A stretch of DNA of 64,000 bases, from the NCBI RefSeq assembly GCF_964275005.1, contig NC_092703.1, forward strand, positions 2,260,777 through 2,324,776, read 5' to 3'. The translations under genes and the position numbers were made by a program. Below, piece after piece: positions 17,201-30,105 of the stretch. This DNA comes from Diadema setosum. Lineage: Eukaryota > Echinodermata > Echinoidea > Diadematoida > Diadematidae. Within the stretch, counting starts at the first letter, position 1. Each line of letters opens with the position of its first letter. Under the pieces are notes generated by a model. The model was not told where the DNA came from. It saw nothing but the letters and a program-made list of their open reading frames with translations, and searched no databases.

Positions 17201-20044
17201 AGGAGAATTTCCACGAGGGAAATGGTATAAAAGCCAAAAAGAGTATGTAGTCATTATAATGCTTGAGTTCTTCCATCACTGATGATGTGTAGGAAAGCAG
17301 TGTTTGTAAGGCATTCTTTGGAAAAATCAGTTGTATTTAGTAAGACTGGAATTAGCAATTCATGTACAAAAGACATGAATGAACTATTCGTCACATGACC
17401 ACTATTGGTCACATGAACATAGCTGCTGTGTTGTGGTCTCCGAGGGAGGCCATGTCATGTGACCATGGTCATGCCCCGGTAACATTTTCTTTCTCATTTC
17501 TGATCTAACTTCATTTTAGCTGGCTTCTATTCCTTTATATAGCACTCAAACCTTTGTGGCAAAACATTTTTCCCATGCACTGGTAACCGCAGGCCATTTT
17601 TCATCCGTCCATAACAATGGATATTCGAGAGGGTTTATGTTGCAGTTATCTGTTCAACTATAGTACATACAAAACATAGTCTTTTTTTATTTACGTTTTA
17701 TGTTGCAGTATTTCAATTTTACTATCATTTTTCAGGAATATTATCATCATGTTTGCATTCTTGTGTATTAAAGTACATATATTTCTTTGATGGAATAGGC
17801 ATTTGCGATCAAGTAGCCCCATAAGCTGACACTGTAGCTCATGATATGTAATCTAGATCACAAAGTGGACCAAGCCAAGGCGTAAGGGAGATTTTAGCCA
17901 AGAAAATGGGAGAAGCTCACAATCACTCAATGCTTGTCGTTGTGTTGTCTTCAAACACCAAGATATCCAAATCACGACTCAGTTTGCCTTGTCCATGGAC
18001 ATTCAGAGTCCATTCAGGTCGTCTTGACCACCATTTATATACTTTGTACCACCCGATTCTCCACTTAAATGATTAAATGTGACCGTGCATCACAAAACCA
18101 ACAAAAAGTCGCACCCCTCTTTTTTACGTGAGGACTCAAAAAAGGTGAAATGGGTCAACATAGTCAATCTTGAGTTTTTCATGTTTTCTGAAAGAGCTAT
18201 TCTTCTTCATTTCTCATGAAATGCATTGGAAGAGTATTTTCAGCAGTTTTTCTACAACCCCTTTTTTGTAGAGTAGTGTGATCAGGTTTGTTGTAGAGGC
18301 CCCTTTTTATTTCATGAAAATCCTTTGCACACTCTTCACTTTCAACTCTAGTAACTTTTGAAAGCAATATGCTACTGCTTTGAAAGTTGGCATTAATCTT
18401 GGACAGAATGTATTGATAGAGCATGCTTAATTTCAGCTTGATTTCATGATCTTTTCATTGTTTTTACTCCTGTGGTTTACATCCTCTTTTTTTTTTTTCA
18501 ATTCATTGCACAGCTTGCACGGCTTGGTAGAGATTAAGTGCTTGAATAGACCTGTACTTCAGAGTCTCTTTTCTCAGTTCACACATTTCCAGAGTTTGTG
18601 CTTTCTTTCCAATATTTAGATAAGTTATTAGAGTCCATTTGAATTGAGTTATATATCATTTTAAAGCTTACAGTCCGCTCTTTCAGAATCTGCCCTTAAT
18701 TACCGGTAGAAATTAATGTCTGGTGACTTTTTGTTGATTTTGTGATGCAGGGTCATAAATGTGTAGCCAGCCGTATGTAACTCTCCTACCAGCCCAAGAG
18801 AGAGACTCTTAATGCTGTTTTTGAGCAGTGCCCATTTAAGTACCGAAATCTCGCACGGTTGTGTTACAGTGATTACGCACACACGCTGGATTGATCAGAT
18901 GATATCAATGCTTTCATGCATCTTCAAAAGTTTCCTATCCAGTATCTGTTTAAACCAGCTGTGTGTCATGTGGAGTAGCTTATCATTAACAAAAGATAAT
19001 TGAGAGAAGAAAAACTGCTGAATTATACATTCTTAGTAGGATTATGGTACAGTAGTTGGTTCTGTGATATCAGAACTTGTAGCATTAGGAATCTCAAATA
19101 TACTTGCAGAACTGCAGATGACCTAATGAGTAATACTAACATGTCATTTTACATATATATCCCACTTTACCAATGGAAAGTGGATATCTTTGGATACTCT
19201 GAAGATGTTAATAGTGTACTTATGTTGGGGGATGATGGTAAAAGTAATGTATTCAGGCTTCAGAAACACTTTAGGTATCAAAGCTTGCGTATGAGTGCAC
19301 CTGAAGTACAGAATTGTCATTTATATAATGGGTGATGAGTGCACTAGGGTCTTGTCCTGTTTATTTGGTACATAGTTGTATTGTTCTGTTTCAATATATC
19401 AACTTTGTCACTTGTACTGAAACCATCTGAGAGTGATGAATATTTTGCACTGTTTCAAGATGTATTATGCAGTGTATGTAACTAGTGATGACTGAGAAAT
19501 TTCTTAAATACACATCCAGAAATTTTCTAAAAATTGGTATTGCTCTTTCAATATAATAGGCCTTTGTTAATTTTTTTATTTCACAACACTCATGTTTGAT
19601 ATGAACATGGTCGATATTTTCTTTTCTATCATTTTCATAGTGCAGTTTATTTTTTGCTGCTTTCTCCTTTTTATACTCCTGCTCGATTCTTCCAGTCAGG
19701 ACTTCTCTGTGTGTCTTTTGTAATACCAGCTTTATACGGAAAATCAAATGGAATGATATCAATGCAGGGGAAAAAAGAACACACAGTGTGTCAACAATAA
19801 TTTTTCTGCGCCAAACAGTCTCTTTTAATTTGTATGTACAATCTCTTTTGTTAACCCTGTAAGCATTAAACTTCACTTTGTCAAAGAAGAGCCAGGTTTT
19901 GAAGGACATAAAAAACAACAACTACAGGTTCAAACATACTTTGTATAGATATAGATTCACTATGAAGGTTTTGCAATGTACTTTCATCTCAAGAACAAAT
20001 ACATCATATGTCATTTATATAGGAAGCATCAAGAGGAAAGAACT
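17201..20044. other. No gene seen outside the ~690-bp element
   Basis: Apart from 18077-18756 it is AT-rich and featureless. The 111-codon frame at 19000-19335 and the 176-codon minus frame at 19921-19391 have no recognised family and no splice support. Confidence 0.45.
18077..18756 (-). mobile_element. ~690-bp terminal-inverted-repeat element, copy 2
   Basis: It begins ATGTGACCGTGCATCACAAA and ends TTTGTGATGCAGGGTCAT. The body is the reverse of copy 1, for example the AAAGCTTACAGTCCGCTCTT stretch. Diverged, non-coding. Confidence 0.78.
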
Positions 20045-20558
20045 TTAAAAGAATGATATAGTTTTGGTTGAGATGGGTCTTCAGGTTTCACACTTTTTGT
20101 GAGATAATGAGAAACCTCTTATGAAATATGAAAGAGCAAGCAATTCTATTAAGAGGAATTCAAAGTTTATTTGATGGAAATTGGTTTCAAAATTGCTGAG
20201 ATATCCAAAAACAAAGAGGTCCCAATAAAAGGTGGGACCTACCTTTTATTAGGACCACTTTGTTTTACTTTTTTTTTAATATCAGCCATTGGAAAACCGA
20301 GTCATCAAATAAACTTTGAATTCCTCTTAGAGTTGCATGCTCTGTAATATTTTATAAGTGGTTTTTAGTTATCTCACAAAAAGTTCAAATATGAATCCTC
20401 TGTCACAACCCAAAACTATATCATTCCTTTAAGCAGATCTTTCATGTGTCCTCATTTTTTTTTTAGTTATCTCACAAAAAGTTCAAATATGAATCCTCTG
20501 TCACAACCCAAAACTATATCATTCCTTTAAGCAGATCTTTCATGTGTCCTCATTTTTT
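20045..20558. mobile_element. Foldback element with a tandemly duplicated right arm
   Basis: Left TTAAAAGAATGATATAGTTTT pairs with right AAAACTATATCATTCCTTTAA ending near 20432, around a loop near 20220-20255. A 98-bp segment of the right end, starting TTTTAGTTATCTCACAAAAA, occurs at 20363-20460 and again at 20461-20558 with no difference seen. Confidence 0.78.
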
Positions 20559-20826
20559 TTTTTTTTTCTGGAGGCTTTCTAAAAAGTTCAGTGACTTCTT
20601 TATGTCCCGACAGAAGATTATAAAATCCCCTTTGATTTGGGAATAAGGTTCAATTTAGTGAAATGCATGTAACCCTCTCCCTAAATATTGCTCTTTGGAA
20701 TCTCCTTGGTATAGACATATAAATGTTGTGTTTCTTGTGATCAAATATTTACACTTCTCAACCAGCATTAAAAGTTGCCCTAAAAGGAGGGGGGTGGTGT
20801 AGGGGACTCTTAGAATTGTTGGTCAC

Positions 20827-20829
<3 letters not shown>

Positions 20830-20900
<71 letters not shown>
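20830..20900 (+). repeat. TA repeat followed by a long T run
   Basis: About 20 TA units, then about 29 T residues. Confidence 0.9.
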
Positions 20901-20905
<5 letters not shown>

Positions 20906-21644
20906 ACATAGAGTAAAACCTTTTCTTTAAAATTCTCACAATTTGCTGATCATCCACACAATGTAGCATTTGCACCTAAGCTGTGTTGCTAAACCTACAT
21001 GCCCAGGTAATAATTTCTATGTTCAGCAACATGACTAAAGAAACTTTAGTGTATTTGTAACTGCTTCTAAACATTTGGTGATTGTGTCATTATTCTATTA
21101 TTATTTGTCAGATTGATGCTCAGTTCGTAATCCTGTCTCCTTTTGCCACTGCCAGCAACTGTACATTTTCAATTTGAATAGAGTAAGGTTTTGTATCTTG
21201 TCAACTGCCTTTGCTGCATTCCCGAGTATATTCTTGTTCCCATACTGTCATTGATTGGGCAATTCTTATCCGCTACAGAATAGCTCAGGTGAAAATACAC
21301 CTTGATGAGTATACTCTCAACTCAATAAAATGGCTAAGAATATGAAGAGATTGACCAAAGTGAAACCTTGGCTACATGCCAAGAAAAACAATGTTTGAAG
21401 AACACTATTTAGAGTTCATGTGAAATGCATTGCAGTTTCAATTTTAGGTGTTTGACGCATGGGTGGTATGGAATCCTGTTTTAAAGTGTAACCTCAAGAG
21501 TTTACAATGACAGCTCACGAATGAAGGGGGGGGGGGGACATAGTGAATCAAATACTTATAGCAACAGAGAGGAGGAATATTGAAAGGTGATAGACAGCAA
21601 ACTACACAAAAGTTTAAATTACCTGCTTTCGACATAATCTAAAA

Positions 21645-22337
21645 TATGTGACCCTGCATCACAAAACCAACAAAAAGTTGCCAGAAATGGATTTTAGTTA
21701 AGAGCAGATTCTGAAAGAGCAGACTTTAAGCTTGAAAATGATGTATAACTCAATTCAAATGGACTCTCCTAACCTATCCTAATATCGGAAAGAAGGCACA
21801 CACTCTGGTAAGTGTGAACTGAGAAAAGAGGCTGATAATTACAGGGTCTATTCAAGCGCTTAATCTTTACCGAACTGTGCTAGCTGTGCAATGAATGGAA
21901 CAAAAAACAAAATGTTAACCATCAGAGCAATAACAATGAAGGGATTACCATCCAGATTAACCTGAAATTGAGCATGTACCATTAACACATTATGTACTAG
22001 TAGGTGATTAATGCAAACTTTCAAAGCAGTAGCATGATTCCTTCTAAAGTTATTATAAGAGTATGGACAGGATTTTCACGAAATGAAAGAGGACTCTATG
22101 AGAAATACCTTATTACACTATTCTACCAAAAAGTGTTCGAGAAAGACTGCTAAAAAACCCAACTTCCTGTTCATTTTATGATCCCAAATTTTGATAAAAT
22201 GTAGAAGAAGACTTGCTCTTTCAGAAAATATGAAAAACAGAAGATTGGCTGGGTTGACCTATTTCACCTATTTTCAGTCCTAACACAAAATCAGTGCACG
22301 CGACTTTTTGTTTGTTTTGTGATGCACGGTCACATAT
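21645..22337 (+). mobile_element. ~690-bp terminal-inverted-repeat element, copy 3
   Basis: It starts TATGTGACCCTGCATCACAA and ends TTTTGTGATGCACGGTCACA. Same orientation and closely similar body to copy 1, including GGACTCTCCTAACCTATC. Confidence 0.8.
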
Positions 22338-23410
22338 AGTCATGTGGTGAGAATTAACTCTGAAATTCAATGCATGTGTTAAAACGTGTAGCATCATTGA
22401 GCAAGATAGTGTGTCTCTTAGTGGATTTTGATGACACTAAATTGGAGGTGTTACATGGTTGATTGTGACAAAATGAACTTTCAACCGGTTGCAGAACCTG
22501 TAGTAGCATATCAAGATAATGTGCAAATACTATCATGTGTCTGTAATTTAAGTGCAACATGCTTCACAGGATCCTTGGAAGGAGTAAACAGTATGAGTGT
22601 CTAGAGCAAGTTCTTCTACATACCTAATGGCAAATCGAATATTTCAGTGTATGTGTAAGTTTTGTACACATTCTTCAAAGACTTCATTTCGCTGTTTGCA
22701 ATTTATCACTGCAAATGTGAGGAAAATCTTGGTTTTTCATCTGTTTCTCTTTTAAGACCAGGGTGTCATATTTTGAAGTGTTTGCAGAATACCATCATGC
22801 CTGATTTGCTTACATTCAGAGAGTCACATGTCCCCTTTGCCATGCCAGATTGTCCTCTGACTTTTAGCTTTCTTTCCTTGTTATATTCACACCTATTCAA
22901 CACTGGCAGAGTCTGGTGTTTAGTGTATTTGCCTTCTTGTGGAAAGTGTTACACCAGGCAGTGTACACCTGGTGTATGTTTCGTTTTGTTTTTTTGCACA
23001 TCTGGGAATTATACCAGGTAAGGGAAACAAAATTGTACTGTCGTATAAACATGATTGTAACCACTGGAAATGCAAGAAGTAAAGGAAATGATCTAAAATG
23101 TATGTTTTGAAAATCATGTGAAAGTGAATTGGTTATTATGTAGCTGCCACCTTTAGGAGCGTGTACTTGTTCTCCGCAAAAAGGAGCCTATCGAATTGCG
23201 ATTATTAAATCTCTCAAGGTGTGTGACACCGCTGGTAGTGGTGTGACTCGCAGACAAAATCACTGTCTGGTAATCTGAGAGATGGTCGTTATGACCTTAT
23301 TGCTTGTGAAACTCATGTACGTGTAAAGTTGTCGTTAGAGAAACGAAACGGTGTGGGTGCCATCCTGACGTGATGGCGCTGACACAAAGCTGGTTCTCAA
23401 ATGACATTCT

Positions 23411-23515
23411 TTAACCCGTTGAGGACAGACTGATTTTGTTACAACATTCATTTCCTGTATAGGCACCTGCCCTAGTATACTCCGGAGTCGTCCTCAACGG
23501 GTTAAGCGGAATATG
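23411..23515 (+). mobile_element. TTAA mini-element, copy 3
   Basis: It starts TTAACCCGTTGAGGACAG and ends CGTCCTCAACGGGTTAA. The internal palindrome is mutated (CCTAGTATACTCCGG). Confidence 0.82.
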
Positions 23516-24984
23516 AAGCCATGTGCTGTCTTCCACTGTAAATTGTTCTTTTGATTTTAAGATGAATTTAGCATTTCAGTGATTGCTGTTTTTGTTGTTC
23601 AAAAATGATAAACTGAGCCTGACTTTTTAGGAAATTTATACAAAATGTATTTATCTACAAAATGGAAATTGATGAATAATATATATTCTGTAATTTACTT
23701 GCTCTCGAATGGTTTGATTCCTTTAGATAAATCAAGTGGGAAAGTGAAATTGTTTTCCTACCTTCCTATGGGAGAAAAAAGGTATTGATTTTATCTGTAT
23801 GTGTTTGAGACAGAGTCACATGCGCAAGTCCAAGATTCTCTTTTATGTACTTTTTTTTTTTGTGCATAAGATGTTGGAGACTTCTTGATGTAGCTTGTTG
23901 TTTATGTTAGTATGTAGTCTCTCATCTTAATGTAGGTGAATATCTAATTGAGTTGAGCTTTTTATATGATCATGACATCTTAATTGCTGTACTTTTAAGG
24001 TGTTCTCTCCAGGATTATGTCCTGTTTTTGTCTTCTCTTTTAATGTTGTTGATGTCCAAATGTTAGTCTTTGTGTTTTGACGAGTTTCAAATGATTGTGA
24101 GTTTATTCAATACATCAATAGCTATTGAGTCACAAGGGAAACCAATCTTATAAGTCCTTTCCACCAGTCTGTTTTTTTCTGTGTAAGTTAAATTTAGCAT
24201 GTATGTATGTATGTGGGGGTTTCTTGCTCTTTTCATTTTTTTTTTTTTTTTTTGCAGTTCAAGTAGATTCAGCAGAGATTTGGACTATATCTGTTAAGTT
24301 GATATATGATTGGACATGAAAATGTTGTTCAAGATATAAATTGAAAGAAGAATAAGGATATTTTGTGTGAGAAATGAGTGAAAAGAAAAATATGAAAACA
24401 AAAGTATTTGTGGGCAACTATTGTGTCCCTATTGAATTTCAGTGTGTTAATTTGTCATTTCTCTCTCTCTCTCTCTCTCTCCATCTGTCTTTCTTTCTCT
24501 GTCCATCTGTTTTTTTCTCTCTTATTGTCTATTGCTGTACCCTGTTATGACATCATTGTGTGAACACACGTATACAGAATGGTGTGGTTGTATGTGGAAA
24601 GAGTTCTATTGTAAAGTTCATATTCGTGTATGGCATATGATTGTACAATATTTTAGAATTAAAAGAGGATACATCAATTCATTTTGATAAATTGCACCAA
24701 GTTTCGTTGTGTATTCATTGACTATTACTGAAAACTGCTATATACACATCACTATGTGGTACGTAATGCAATAATTAGCTATCAGAGCAGAATTATATCT
24801 GCTTGTACAAGTCAGACAAACACAAATAAACAGAGAAATTCACACTTTACTTCTCCCTTCAAAGGAGGACTTAGGTCGATAGAGTGATTTTCACCAGCAA
24901 GGAATGATATCGTGCAAGAAATTTGTTGACTTGGGTTCTCTAATTAACTTTGGTAACCATTTTGTTTATTTGTTTGCTCTCTCT

Positions 24985-25008
24985 CTCTCTCTTTATATAT
25001 GTATATAA

Positions 25009-25094
<86 letters not shown>

Positions 25095-25210
25095 CATATT
25101 TATTTATTCATTTATTTATTTATTTATTTATTCATTTATTCATTCATTCATTCATTCATTCATTCATTTATTTAATTATTTATTCATTTACTTATTTATT
25201 CATTCATTCA
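24985..25210 (+). repeat. Long AT microsatellite followed by TTTA/TTCA repeats
   Basis: AT units fill about 25011-25089, then TTTA and TTCA tetramers to 25210, with CT units before at 24978-24991. Confidence 0.92.
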
Positions 25211-25994
25211 TTGTTTTGAGATGTAATTTTCCCTGTTTGCCCAGTGGTGCATCCCAATTGCTTGATTTCAAGTCTGGGAAGATGTCCAGTACAATATTTT
25301 TTTTTCTGAACTTCATGAAATTTAGTTGTATATATAATATAGATACATAAGTAGATAATGTGTATACCAACAGTGCTTGGATTTATCATGTGAGTGGGTT
25401 AGAGGGAGGGAATGAGGAGTAGTTATGATTTTCCTTTTTTTTGTGATAATAATCTTTCAAGAATATGAATATTATATACAAATCTTATCCTATACGCGCA
25501 TGAAATGCCATTTGTACTGGGGAGGCGTTATGGCGGCATCATGGACAGTTATACCATCAAAATCATTAGGTATTTCCACAACTTTGTTCTATTCTGGTCT
25601 TTCAGTTTTCTCTTAAGTTTTCAGCCAGATCTGTATGATAACACTCTCTTCACTATCATGTACAAAACATAATATGCATAATTATACAGGGGCATATAGT
25701 GTATTGTTATCTATATGCAATTATCAGAATTGTACATACATTCTGATGTCATTATATTATATATTACAAAATATAGCATAGACATAATATCTGAAATATC
25801 ACAGAAACAAATATATCACAGTTATACAGATGTAACATAAGGTTTTGAGTGTCCTGGTTGTGTTCAGTGGTGTCTGTCATATGAGTGGTGCATATAAATA
25901 GCATGGGTGAGAGAATAATGATATGATCTCCCATTCCCTGACTACCATTGACAATCTTATGTGAAGTTATCTGTATCTTGTATGAGGAAGATTG

Positions 25995-28900
25995 AGTTTT
26001 TCAATTCAATTCAATTCATTTTATTTTCATACTTCTCATTTATGAACATTACAACAGAAACCAGACAAGTTCTTTTACCTTGTGAACTATGTGCAGAAAA
26101 CAAACAATATACATGGTGATAACACAGTAATTACATGTAATGATAACTGGTCAAAATCGAAATCGAAATGGGGTTGATCAAAGAGAAGTATGACGGGACC
26201 TACATGAAAGCTAGCTTGTTTGGCTGTAAGCCCCGAGTAATCGGTGTTTGTGAAAAAGAAACGGAGAACGGATAGAAGATAAGACCAGAATGATGATGTA
26301 AGGTTGCCAAATTTTATGTAATAAAAAAGAAGAAGAAAAAGAAGAAGAAAAACAAACAAACTATACATTAATATGAACTCACTGTGACCGAGCCATCATT
26401 ATTATAAAGCCTACTTTGTTATATATATACTATAAACTATTGTTGCATTAAAACTATCACCAGGATATAATCAGTAAGACACAAAAAGTAACATGTACAG
26501 CTACGAAGCCATTTGGTGCCTGCCGTCAAGCTCTGCATAGAAGGTTAGAGAGGGAAAGAGGAAGAGAGGGAAACGAAGTAGAATGTGGAATTGCTAATGA
26601 TGAATTCAGAGAGCCTGATGGCAAGACCCTAAATGGAATCTGCAACGTGTTGACAAAATGTTTGATTGGACAATAACATACCACAGTATTACATAAGACA
26701 TTACGAATATTCATTGTCTGCAAAATATGCACTCAATAAAAACTCTTTTAATTTACGTTTAAAGGAATATAAAGACGAGCAGCTTGTTATTTCGGGGGAG
26801 AGGTCATTCCAGTATCTAGGGCCCGTATACATTATCGTTTTTTTAGCGAAAATTGTTCGAGTACGTGGAAGGTGAAATGCGTCACTTTGGCGGGTAGGAT
26901 AATTATGAATCAAATAGTTTTTCCTGAACATGCGAGTGAAAACATCCGGTAACTCGTTGGCAGAAAATTTGTACATAAATATGCCGACGTTGTAACTGAA
27001 CAGATCTGATATTTTCATTATTTTATTTTTCAAAAATAAATAATTCGTGCGGGACAAATATCCGACATGGTTAATATTTCTGATGGCACGTTTTTGAATA
27101 CGGAACAGTATATCAAGAAGATTTCTAGTTGCACTCCCCCACACAAGAATACCATAAGGTACGGAGTAATCAAAGCAGAATAAAGATTAAGCAGAATTTG
27201 ACTTGGAAAAACACTCTTAAGTTTATTAAGAACACCCGTATTTTTAGAAAGAATATTACTTAAATAACTAACGTGGGATTTCCAAGATAAATCACTATCA
27301 ATAAAAAGCCCTAAAAATTTTATACTACTGACTTGATTTAATTCAGTTTCATGAAACTTAATATGAAAAGGAAGGGTTTTAAGACTATTGCTAAAAAGCA
27401 TACAATGAGTTTTATCAATATTAAGTGACAATTTGTTGGCGTATATCCAAGATTGCACAGATTTAAGTTCTTTATTCACTGTGTTAACAAGAGTATAAGG
27501 ATCTCTGTGTGTAAAAAACAGATTGGAGTCGTCAGCAAAACATATAAAGGAAAGAATTGGCGAGGAACTAGGAAGATCGTTAATGTACAAAATGAACAAT
27601 AGTGGGCCTAGTAAGGAGCCCTGTGGAACACCACATGAAATTAACTTTAACTGAGAATCACGGCCATTTATACTGGCAGTACTCACAAATTGTTTTAAGT
27701 TTGATAAATAATCTCGAAACCAGTCCAAAGCCTTCCCACGTATACCATAATGTCGTAGCTTGTAAATCAAAATATCGTGGTCAATTCACCTAATTGTGTC
27801 GAAGGCCTTCGAAAAATCAAGAAAAACTCCAATAGTGTGGGAGACATCATCTATAGCATGAGCAACTTTATGGATAAAAGTGAGTAAGGCATGGGTCGTA
27901 CTGTGGTTTTTCCTAAAACCAAACTGGGAGTTACAAAAAACTTCACACTTTTCGAGAAATTTGTGTGTGCGCGTATATACCAACCTTTCAAGAAGTTTTG
28001 AAAATGAAGTTAACAAAGATATAGGGCGATAATTTGTCACAGATTCTTTTAGCCCTTTTTTAAAAATTGGTACTACTTTAGCTATTTTCATTTTTTGTGG
28101 AACTATGCCAGTAGATAACGATAAATCAAAAATGTGTGTTAATGGTATAACTATTTCATTAATGATGTTTTTAAGGAGAAAATTGGTGATTCCATCACAT
28201 CCGGAGCTTTTCTTAGTGTTCAAATTTTGCACGATATCTTAGATTTCTTCTTCAATGACAGGTTCAAAAAAAGAGACTGCTGATTCTGGTCTTTTAGAAA
28301 GTAATAAAAATCAGTATTTGAATGCGGAATACTGCTGGCAAGATTAGGTATATGCTTACAAAGTATTCATTGAATACTTCTGCCACATCAGCTTCATCTT
28401 CAATGTACTTATCATTATTAATAATATGCCTAGGTGGTTCGATGTTATTTTTAGTGTTCAGCGCTTCATTTATCACCTTCCACGTACTCTTGATGTCATT
28501 TTTATGCTTGATAAATTGCTTTGAAAAATACATTCGTTTGGCTAAACGTATGGATGATGTAAGAACGTTGCGACAATGCACATACCGAGACCGAGTTCTA
28601 CTGTTAGGATCACTTCGGTATTTGTAGAAAAGAGCATTTTTACGGTTAATAGACCTCAGGAGAGATTTCGTAATCCATGTTTTTTTTTTTGGAACCTTTT
28701 TACGGTTTGAACGAGTAAATGGCTTAACGGGTATAATGGAATTGAATGCGGATAATAATATTTTTGAAAAGTGTTCAAAAGCTAAGTTTGCATCGCTTTG
28801 GTTATAAACAATTGACCAATTAACGGATCCTAGTCTCTCCCTAAGTCTATTAAGATTAGTTTCTGACATTTCTCGAAAACCAGAATTGGGCGAATAAAAA

Positions 28901-29500
28901 GAGGCATTAGTTATGTTAACATTGGGCAGAACAGCGAAAATCGGAAAATGATCGGATACATCAGACATTATTACACCAAACGTGATAATTATTATTGGAA
29001 AGAGAAATATCAACAAAGATGTTGTCAATTAGAGTTGCTGTGACATCTGAAATTCGAGTGGGCTTCTTTATAAGAGGTGAAAAGGACTCGGATAACATCA
29101 CATTGAGGAAATCTTGGCATGCGGAGTTGGTATGACAGTCTAAAAGGTTGAAATTGAAGTCACCCATGATAAAACAACTTTTATTCTCCAAATATTTATC
29201 CGCTAAAAGTACGGATCAAAGATTCAATAAATTCAGTGGGGCTTGTATTTGGAGGTCTGTATATTTCACCGACAACAATACTTTTTCTATTTGGAACCCT
29301 AATTTCAATGAAAATACTCTCAATAACTTCAGACATTAAACTGAATTCGTCTAAGAGTTCATAATTCAAATTCTGAGTGACGTAAAGCCCAACTCCGCCG
29401 CCTTTTTTTACCTGTCCTGTTTTTTGTCAAAAGTGTGAAGCCATCAATGGTAAATAGCGAAGGTGATGTTTCATCACCTTCTTTTTTAATACAGGCAGCT
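25995..29500 (-). mobile_element. Degenerate, 5'-truncated non-LTR retrotransposon (CR1/L2-like LINE)
   Basis: Read on the minus strand: endonuclease pieces (GGGVGLYV and IYRPPN near 29400-29240, GDFN near 29160, SDVSDHFPIF near 28950), then reverse transcriptase (SSGCDGI, NYRPISLL, QFGFRKNHSTTHALL, FLDFSKAFDT, CGVPQGSLLGPLLF, FADD at about 27545-27535) and the C-terminal YNVGIFMYKF...HNYPTRQ...YWNDL region. The 3' end near 26000 has AATAAA followed by a short TTGAA tandem tail, typical of CR1/L2-type elements. It is dead: a stop within the endonuclease near 29210, a frameshift near 29000-28970, an in-frame TGA near 27783 and a frameshift near 27165. The 5' end near 29440-29510 is where similarity fades. 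The clade is inferred from motif style. Confidence 0.88.
27030..28232 (-). pseudogene. Reverse transcriptase domain of the LINE, interrupted by one stop
   Basis: Two open segments, 28232-27786 and 27770-27030, are in the same frame and separated by a single TGA following FSKAFDTIR. Together they span the fingers-palm region with PQGSLLGPLLF and the FADD catalytic aspartates, here FADDSNLFF. The downstream part (27144-26701) continues in another frame. Confidence 0.85.
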
Positions 29501-29544
29501 GAGAAAGTGATGGCAAAATAGTTAATCACTGCCTATTGTTTGTA

Positions 29545-29583
29545 TCAACACACACACAAACACACACACACACACACACACAT
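29545..29583 (+). repeat. CA microsatellite
   Basis: CA units lie next to the 5' limit of the LINE. Confidence 0.9.
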
Positions 29584-29999
29584 GCATAAAAATATAAATA
29601 CGTATGTCCTCTTTATATTCTACTGATTTTAATCCCTCATAAGTCAAATTTTCTGTATGTCAAATGTATTTCTTAAGTCCAGATAGATTTGACTTAGGCA
29701 AGGTTAAATGTATATCTTTTCATATGCCTCCAACTAATTAAAAGGTGGTTTTTTTTGGGTTTTTTTTTACGTTCTCAGTTACTTCATTTCAATACCCCTT
29801 TGTCAATCATTCAAAGTAAGTATTAGTTGCCAAGCAGCATGAAAACAACACAATAATCTCAAATGATGATCGATCATGATGATGACCATAAATGTTATAT
29901 GATTTTATTGTTAATAATTTCATTCGAGCAATAGATTAAAGGCGATAAAGTCATTGTACCCTAACAAGTAAGCAAGATATTTCTCATGCATTTGACAGA

Positions 30000-30105
30000 A
30001 AAGGAGGAGGAGGAGAAGGAGGAGAAGAAGAAGATGAAGAAGAAGAAGAAGAAGAAGAAGAAGAAGAAAAAGAAGCTGAAGAAGAAGAGAAGAAAAGAGA
30101 GATTT
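30000..30105 (+). repeat. GAA/GGA purine repeat
   Basis: AGG, AGA and GAA triplets run for about 100 bp, nearly free of pyrimidines on the plus strand. Confidence 0.9.

Larger units (their letters stand above)
20901..25000. other. No gene seen outside listed repeats
   Basis: AT-rich DNA with a G run (21526-21538), T runs (23850, 24236) and a CT repeat (24460-24481). No coding candidate. Confidence 0.45.

Noticed and set aside
26701..29191. Retron or group II intron reverse transcriptase
   Set aside because: The adjacent endonuclease (GDFN, SDH) and C-terminal motifs are those of an animal non-LTR retrotransposon.
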